A DNA stretch of 64,000 nt from Ailurus styani (Eukaryota > Chordata > Mammalia > Carnivora > Ailuridae): assembly GCA_002007465.1 (NCBI GenBank), contig LNAC01000038.1, positions 5,203,286-5,267,285 on the forward strand. The letters run 5' to 3'. Positions 57,881 to 64,000 of the stretch are shown one piece after another. Under the pieces are notes generated by a model. That model was given only the letters and a program-made list of their open reading frames with translations. It did no database searches and was not told the DNA's origin. Each line of letters opens with the position of its first letter. Within the stretch, counting starts at the first letter, position 1. Position numbers and translations under genes: made by a program.

Positions 57881-58098
57881 ATGCCTGGGTGGTGCAATCG
57901 TTAAGCTCTGACTCTTGATTTTAGCTCTGACTCTTGATTTTAGCTCTGACTCTTGTGATCTCAGGGTCATGAGATCAAGCCCCACATCAGGCTCCACACT
58001 CAGCATGGAGTCTGCTTTAGATTCTCTCTCCTTCTCCCTCTGCCCTTCCTGCTTGTGCTTTCTCTCTCTCTAAAGTAAACAAATAAATTTAAAAAAAA
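57881..58098 (+). mobile_element. SINEC: Older SINEC with an internal triplicate
   Basis: Head atgcctgggtggtgcaatcg and body with changes. The unit agctctgactcttgatttt occurs at 57904-57922 and 57923-57941, with a partial third from 57942. Its own target-site duplication is gagttggcttctt, with a partner gagttgggttctt at 58099-58110. So the same target sequence appears three times around two SINEs. Confidence 0.92.
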
Positions 58099-58280
58099 GA
58101 GTTGGGTTCTTTATTTGCCTCTCTCTCTCTTTTTTCCCCTTTGCTCATTTGTTTCTTAAATTCCATGTATGAGTGGAATCATATGGTATTTGTCTCTCTG
58201 ACTTATTTTGCTTAGCACACTCTCTAGATCCATTCATGTCATTACAAATGACAAGACTTCATTCTTTTTTATTCTATATT

Positions 58281-58322
58281 ATTTTCATCCATATATATGG
58301 AATTTTCATCCATATATATGGA
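58281..58322. repeat. 21-base tandem duplication inside LINE-1
   Basis: The unit attttcatccatatatatgg plus one A is repeated exactly at 58281-58301 and 58302-58322, in LINE-1 3' sequence. A slippage duplication. Confidence 0.9.
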
Positions 58323-58653
58323 TATCTTCTTTATCCATTCATTAGTCGATGGGTACTTAGGCTGTTGCCATAATTTGGCTATTGTAGATAATGCTGCTAT
58401 AAACATCAGTATGCCTATATCATTTTGAATTAGTATTTTTGCATTATTTGGGTTAATACCAGGTAGTATAATTGCTGGATTATAGGGTAGTTCCTATTTT
58501 AACTTTTTCGGATCCTCCATACTGTTTTTCAGAGTGGCTGCACCAGTTTGCATTTCTCTCTCTCCACATCCTCACCAACACATGTTGTTTCTTGTGTGTT
58601 GATTTTAGCCATTTTGGAAGGTATGAGGTAGTATCTCATAATTTTTATTTGTA

Positions 58654-58844
58654 CTTATTTTTAAGATTCTATTTATTTATTTATTTATTTGACAGGGAGA
58701 GTGAGAGAGCACAAACAGGGTAGCAGCAGAGGGACAGGGAGAAGCAGGCTACCCGCTGAGCAGGAAGGAGGACTATCCCAGGACCCTGGGATCATGATCT
58801 AAGCCAAAGGCAGACACTTAACAATCTGAGTCACCCAGGTGCCC
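58654..58844 (-). mobile_element. SINEC: SINEC in LINE-1
   Basis: Tail attctatttatttatttatt at the left and head end gagtcacccaggtgcccc at the right. The LINE-1 sequence around tttgatttgtattt is repeated on either side, a partly degraded target-site duplication. The frame 58472-58723 runs through the junction and is not a gene. Confidence 0.9.
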
Positions 58845-59133
58845 CTTGATTTGTATTTGTAATTTTGATTTGTATTTCCCTAATAATGAGTGATGTTGAG
58901 CATCTTTTCATGCTAGCTATCTGGATGTTTTCTTGGAAAAAATGTTCATTCATGTTCTGTCCATTTTTTAAATCGTATTATTCATTTTTTGAGTATTGAG
59001 TTTTGTAAATTCTTTTTATATTTTAGATACTAACCCTTTATAAGAAATGTCATTTCCAAATATCTTCTCCATTCTGTAGTTTTGTTGATTGTTTCCTTCA
59101 CTTTGCAAAGACTTTTTAATTTGATGAAGTTTC

Positions 59134-59340
59134 TTTTTTTTTTTTTTAAAGATTTTATTTATTTATTTGACACACAGAGAGAGATTACAAGTAGGCAGAG
59201 AGGCAGGCAGAGAGAGAGGAGGAAGCAGGCTCCCTGCCGAGCAGAGAGCCCGATGCGGGCCTCGATCCCAGGACNGACCCTGGGATCATGACCTGAGCCG
59301 AAGGCAGCGGCTTTAACCCACTGAGCCACCCAGGCGCCCA
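59134..59340 (-). mobile_element. SINEC: SINEC, very young, with an assembly N
   Basis: Full copy with poly-T tail. The target-site duplication aatttgatgaagtttc is exact at 59118-59133 and 59341-59356. The body matches the young subtype, with intact CpG sites. A single N at 59275 is flanked by gac on both sides, three bases more than expected (see finding). Confidence 0.97.
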
Positions 59341-60085
59341 AATTTGATGAAGTTTCAATAGTTCATTTTTGCTTCTGTTTCCCCTGCCTCAGAAGACATG
59401 TTTAGAAAGAAGTTGCTACAGCTAATGTCAAAGGGGTTACATCCCAAGTTGTCCTCTTGGATTTTGATGGTTTCTGGTCTCACATTTAGGTATTTTATCC
59501 ATTCTGAATTTATTTTTGTATTTGGTTTAAGAAAGTGGTCCTGTTTTATTCTTTTGCATGTCACTGTCCAGTTGTCCCAACACCATTTGTTGAAGAGACT
59601 ATTGTTTTCCCATTGGATTTTCTTTTCTGCTTTGTTTGATTAATTGACCACATAGTTGTGGTTTCATTTATGGGCTTTCTGTTATGTTCCATTGATCTAT
59701 TTGTCTATTTTTGTGCCAGTACTATACTGTTGCGATCACTACAGCTTTCTAATTCAATTTGAAGTTTGGAGTGGGATGCCTCCAGCCTTGCTTTTCTTTT
59801 TCAAGGTTGTTTTGGCTCTTCAGGGTCTTTTCTGGTTCCACACAAATTTTAGGATTGCTTCCTCTAGCTCTGTGAAGAATGTTGATAGTATTTTGATAGG
59901 GATTTCATTAAATGTGTAGATTGCTTTGCGTAGTATAGACATTTTAACAATACTTGATATTCTAATCCATGAACTAGGAATGCCTTTCCATTTCTTTGTT
60001 TCACATTCAATTTCTTTCATCAGTGTTTTACAGCTTTTAGAGTACAGGTCTTATATCTCTATGGTTAAGTTTATTCCTAGGCATC

Positions 60086-60306
60086 CGAATCAGCAAGGAA
60101 TAAGTAAAACTTCCACTATTTGCAGATGACATCATGATACTCCATGTTGAAAACCCAAAACAGTACCCCAAAACTGCTAGAACTGATAAACAAGTTCAGT
60201 AAAGTCACAGGACACAAGATCAACATACAGAAACCTGTTGCATTTCTATACACCAATAATGAAGCAGCAAAAAGAAATTAAGGAACCAATCCCATTCACA
60301 ATTGCA
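60086..60306 (+). mobile_element. LINE-1 ORF2 segment, inverted 5' part of the preceding LINE-1
   Basis: Plus-strand ORF2 sequence including an intact catalytic box F-A-D-D (60119-60130) and downstream blocks gtcacaggacacaagatcaa and tgcatttctatacaccaata. It ends at about 60306, where the minus-strand part takes up the gene map nearby. The order fits one LINE-1 inverted at its 5' end by twin priming. Confidence 0.88.
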
Positions 60307-60322
60307 TCATGTTAAGTGTTTT

Positions 60323-60324
<2 letters not shown>

Positions 60325-60370
<46 letters not shown>
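60325..60370. repeat. (AC)n microsatellite, about 23 units
   Basis: A pure AC run directly after the inverted LINE-1 segment. The plus-strand frame at 60309-60533 is a translation of it. Likely variable in length. Confidence 0.97.
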
Positions 60371-60373
<3 letters not shown>

Positions 60374-60496
60374 GGGACATACAGAAACTTCTGGAGATGA
60401 TGGATATATTTATTGCCCTGATTATGGTGATGGTATAATGAGATGTGCATATACCAAAACTCATCAAATTATATTCATTAAATATATTTATTTTTT

Positions 60497-60679
60497 TACG
60501 GTTTTATTTATGCATTTGCCAGCGAGAGCATGAGAGCACAAGCAGGGAGGGTGGCAGGCAGAGGGAGAAGCAGGCTCCCCACTGAGCAAGGAGTCTTACT
60601 AGGCACTTGATCCCAGGACCCTGGGATCATGACCTGATCTGAAAGCAGATGCTTAACTGACTGAGACATCCAGACATCC
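60497..60679 (-). mobile_element. SINEC: SINEC, older copy
   Basis: Tail tttttttacggttttattta at the left and head end gactgagacatccagacatcc at the right, with numerous changes. Weak direct repeats of aaatatatttattt/aaattatgtattt flank it. The CpGs are mostly lost. Confidence 0.88.
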
Positions 60680-61297
60680 AAAAATTATGTATTTTTGTTT
60701 AATTACACCTCAATAATCTATAAAATGGTACCTATAAGTGGAAGTCATTTTTGTTTAGTATTATAGCTTTTATCTTTCTATGAAAACCCACAGTATTGTT
60801 TTCTATTATTAAGAAACTAATTTCTATACTTTCAGTGTCCATATCTTTGAAAGTATGATTATTTCATTAACTGGGTCTTCTATAGCTCTATTTCTCTTTT
60901 TTCTATCTATATTGTACCTCTCTAGGATCTTTGATCTATCACCACCATCATTATCATCATCATCACTGTCATCTGTCTTCCAATCAAATTTTATAATTCA
61001 AAAAATTGTAGGCATGATCTGAGAGTTAGAATGACACTGACTTCAACTAGAGCATAGAATCTAACTTGAGGTATGAAAAAATCCCTTAGATATTACAAGG
61101 ATTTGTGGCTCTTAAAAGCTCAAACCTACCTGAAAAAATCTTTTTCCTTAGTTATTAATTTCATAAGGGAAGTGTCACTAGTAAAAATATATATAAAAAA
61201 AACCCTCTCCTTAGAAGAATGATAATGAAGGGAAAAAATGAGAAATATTGCTCTTGAGAATAACTATGTTTGTTACTGTCAGGCAGTTAAGTTAGAG
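60680..61297. other. Unassigned AT-rich sequence
   Basis: A short (ATC)n-like tract lies at 60943-60966. Nothing else recognised. Confidence 0.5.
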
Positions 61298-62006
61298 CAA
61301 GGTTCTCAAAAAGCGGTTGGGCAACCTGTGGGGATCCATAGAACTGTCAGGAAGGCCACTGTGCCGAAATGATTTTCACAATACTACTAAGATGTTATTT
61401 GGCTTTTTTATACTCATTCTCTCATGAGTGCACAGTGACGTTTCCTGAAGTTATATGACATGTGATTCTACAACAAATCAAATGTAGAAGAAAATATGAT
61501 GGTCTAGCAGACTTCTATTACACCAGACTTTAAAGATATTTTAACAAATATAAAACAATGAAGTGCTTCTCAATTACGTTTTTTGAAAAAGCCTATTTTA
61601 TAATGCATGTAATTTATGTCAATATATTTTAGAGTTTTGTTATGCATAAGAATATTACTAACTATATTTTTAAAAATTCTATTGTAATTTCTTTTTTAAA
61701 AGATTTTATTTATTTATTTCACAGAGGGAGAGAGATCACAAGGAGGCAGAGAGGCAGGCGGGGGTTGGGGGAAGTAGGCTCCCTGCTGAGCAGGGAGCCC
61801 GATGCGGGCCCAGATCCCAGGACCCTGAGATCATGACCTGAGCCGAAAGCGAGGCTTTAACCCTCTGAGCCACCCAGGCGCCCTGTAATTTCTAATATGA
61901 TAAATATCAATAGATATAAATCACATAACCAAAACTCTTTGGAGTCCTCAATAATGTTTAAGAGTATAAAAAGTGTTCTGAATCCTGAAAAATATGAGAG
62001 CCACTC
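61298..62006. mobile_element. hAT-type DNA transposon relic, split by a SINE
   Basis: The left end caaggttctcaaa and the right end tatgagagccactc are inverted matches of the hAT terminal repeat (CAG-GGTTCTCAA type). Between them lie blocks of a known mammalian hAT element (gattttcacaatactactaa, tcattctctcatgagtgcac, tctaatatgataaatatc, ggagtcctcaataatgtt). Flanking 8-mers agttagag and aaatacag match at 5 of 8 positions, compatible with a decayed 8-base target-site duplication. A SINE (61693) interrupts it. No intact transposase. Confidence 0.78.
61693..61883 (-). mobile_element. SINEC: SINEC inside the hAT relic
   Basis: Full copy with tail aaaagattttatttatttat and head end gagccacccaggcgccc. 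The target-site duplication tgtaatttct is exact at 61683-61692 and 61884-61893. The body has a G-rich variant (ggcgggggttggggg) in place of the usual gagagag run. The frame 61642-61836 is a shadow. Confidence 0.95.
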
Positions 62007-63592
62007 AAATACAGTTGCAATCCCAGACCAATTTAATCGAGTCAGGAATTCTATTCTCTTGAAACTGGGCTTAATTAAAATCTTAAGAAGGATGCTCTTT
62101 TTCAAGTGTGCATTTATTCCTAGAGTGTAGCCTCTAAGAGTTCTTACTAAAAAGTTGGGGATCTTGGCAGGACTCTTCCTCTTTGGTGGACCTTGATCTA
62201 TAATTTTGCCTTAAATGAATCTGCCAAAATACCCATTTACTTCTCAGTGTCTCAGTCAGTGCTTTTGAATTTGGAAAAAAGTGACACTAAAATGTTGATC
62301 TTGGACTTCTTGGGTTCCCTCTTTCTGGGATCTTACTCCCAGGATTCTTCACTTGTATTTAGTTTGTATTACAAATAATATGGTTTCAAGATAAGAAGAA
62401 TCTATTTTTACATTTCAATGCAATATATTTTACTTAAATTGAAAAAAATATATAGATAATAATTTAGAAGACATTTTATTATATTATTCACTGAAGAAAA
62501 GTTATGTTGTAGAAAGTTCTATTTTCTACTAGAAATGTCTGTAATACGAAAAAAAAGTCTGTAATATAAGCAAAACCACAATAAGAAAAGTGTAGCCACT
62601 GTTATAAAACTGTTACATGTATTTTATCATATAATTTTCTCAAAATTATTGTTAATGGTATTTTACACATAAAAAATACTGAAACATGAAAAATGTATTT
62701 CCTCTTTTTGTCCTTCCTCCCCTGCCTATGGAGACTTCCTTTCTATTCATGGTCTAACATAAAGTTCTACTATTCTTAAATAATAAATGACTATCCCACT
62801 GGTCTAATCCTCCCTTTAATAAAGAATTGTTCTTGAGTAACTGGATCAGTAAAAAAGAGCTTACATATAAATGTACACATTTTCTCAATGCCAGCAAATT
62901 TCTGTTATAAGATAAACATATGGATAAATGATGGCTTTACAATTTTGATGCACTTAATAATTTATTCATCTGGTAGTACTTCATGCATATTAGATCCAAG
63001 CCAATGAGATTGGGATTCTAGGAATATGTCAAGAGGAAATTAATTGGAATGATATAATGTCTGTTAGGGGGTTCTTCTCACTACATTCATGGGTGCCACT
63101 AAGTGAGCTTTATCCACTGAAGTTGTTCCTGCTCTTCTAGTAATCTTCCCCCAATCACAAGAATCTTCTATCCTCACAAGTGTAGACTGGATGACTAAGG
63201 ATTGGAAAAGATGCACTGAAGTTCAACAGTCCTTCCTTAATAACACATGGGGGCATGTTCCAGCATTATGGAGGGAGCACTTTCTCATTAAAGTAATAGA
63301 ATAATAACATAGACATCCACAGTTTAAATATTTCAAATGTAAAGAAGAAAATAATTATTCAAAAACAAGGAGAGGAAGATGGAATAAGAAAGGATGCCTT
63401 GACTTTTCAAACTTTTCAATCCTGTGAATAGGGGAAGATTACTAGAAGAGCAGCAAAAACTTTAGGGTTTGAATAAAAATGACATATTTAATAAGCATTG
63501 AATATATAAGCTATATATTATTAAGGATGACATTTACAATCATGAAATAGATCATGAACAAGACCACTAAAACTGTGCATAGATATCTTTTT
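62007..63592. other. Unassigned AT-rich sequence
   Basis: Frames at 61857-62105 (minus), 61897-62130 and 62193-62378 (plus) show no domain. No repeat family recognised in about 1.6 kb. Confidence 0.5.
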
Positions 63593-63604
63593 AAAGATTG
63601 AGTG

Positions 63605-63870
63605 ACATATATGGAATTTAAGAAACAAAATAAATGAACTTGGTGTGGGGGAGAGGAAAACCAAGAAACAGTCTCTTAACTGTAAATAAAAGGACGGTTA
63701 CCAGAGTGGAGGTGGGTGGGAAGATGGATTACATAGGTGATGCAGATTAAGGACGGCACTTGTGATGAGCACCAGTGTTGTATTTAAGTGTTGGACCACT
63801 AAATTCTATAGCTGAAATTAATATTATACTGTATGTTAACTAACTGGAATGTGTAAAACAAAAAACTTGA
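63605..63870 (+). mobile_element. Carnivore LINE-1 3' end, 5'-truncated
   Basis: Sense blocks: catatatggaatttaagaaa, gaaacagtctcttaactgta, ccagagtggaggtgggtggg, cttgtgatgagcaccagtg, ggaccactaaattctatagc, gtatgttaactaactggaat. The target-site duplication aaagattgagtg is exact at 63593-63604 and 63871-63882. It is 266 bases long, related to the copy at 45679. Confidence 0.95.
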
Positions 63871-64000
63871 AAAGATTGAGTGCATACAGTTTCAAAGGAA
63901 TAAGAGAGATAAAATGTATTACAAGATATATTTCATGTTAATGTATAACTTAGGTATTTTCCCTAAGTTTGAAGTGTCAGAAATTTGAATTATTTTTATT

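Larger units (their letters stand above)
57435..60085 (-). mobile_element. L1: Carnivore LINE-1, minus strand, 3' end to ORF2
   Basis: The left end is the LINE-1 3' tail and untranslated region (ttttatttaaattcctatga, gtttcaggggtacaatatag). ORF2 follows to the right as far as the frame 59820-60020, which shows [16 protein letters not shown]. The copy is broken by many stops and four SINEs: 57651, 57881, 58654 and 59134. At about 60085 it switches orientation to the plus-strand segment 60086-60306. Frames 58173-58373, 58472-58723, 59398-59643, 59656-59919 and 59926-60129 are shadows. Confidence 0.93.

Noticed and set aside
60119..60130. Active reverse transcriptase, because F-A-D-D is intact
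   Set aside because: Only about 220 bases of ORF2 are present in this orientation, inside an inverted and broken LINE-1.

Overview
This 64 kb window is AT-rich mammalian nuclear DNA with no protein-coding gene that I can support. The open reading frames are short and lie in repeats or in unique AT-rich sequence. There is no convincing exon chain, CpG-island promoter, tRNA, rRNA, CRISPR array or operon. It reads as an intergenic gene desert or a large intron. The host looks like a caniform carnivore, probably an arctoid such as a mustelid, bear or pinniped. About 22 copies of the tRNA-derived carnivore SINE (SINEC/Can-SINE) are present, several with intact target-site duplications, together with carnivore-type LINE-1 3' ends. 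I cannot name the species.

Layout. 0-8 kb is mostly unassigned sequence, with one SINE, two assembly joins marked by a single N, and a stretch of higher GC (about 3.9-6.6 kb) that I cannot classify. 8-14 kb holds old LINE-1 pieces, an antisense LTR, two SINEs (one inside the tail of a LINE-1) and a 5'-inverted LINE-1. 14.9-21.7 kb is one full-length but dead LINE-1 on the minus strand, bounded by a 13-base target-site duplication. 22-31 kb holds a LINE-1 3' part, MIR and hAT relics, and four SINEs, one with a 40-base poly-T. 31-48 kb is poor in SINEs and carries MLT1-type LTRs, an old LINE-1, MIRs and long unassigned stretches. 48-64 kb is rich in young insertions: nested and side-by-side SINEs, two 5'-inverted LINE-1 copies, a hAT element interrupted by a SINE, and LINE-1 3' ends.

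How the pieces relate. The main process visible is LINE-1 retrotransposition. LINE-1 supplies the enzyme; SINEs and truncated LINE-1s share its marks (A-rich tails and 8-19 base target-site duplications). SINE tails and LINE-1 tails have been targets for later insertions. Four single-N positions are flanked by near-identical sequence on both sides, of 105-129 bases in three cases. They look like overlapping contig ends or two haplotypes joined without merging, not biological duplications.

I found no previously undescribed system. The most useful observations are the assembly duplications, the LINE-1 with an altered catalytic box, the nested insertion series and the probably young SINEs. Boundaries of old repeats are approximate, and family names for ancient repeats come from remembered consensus features, not from a database search.
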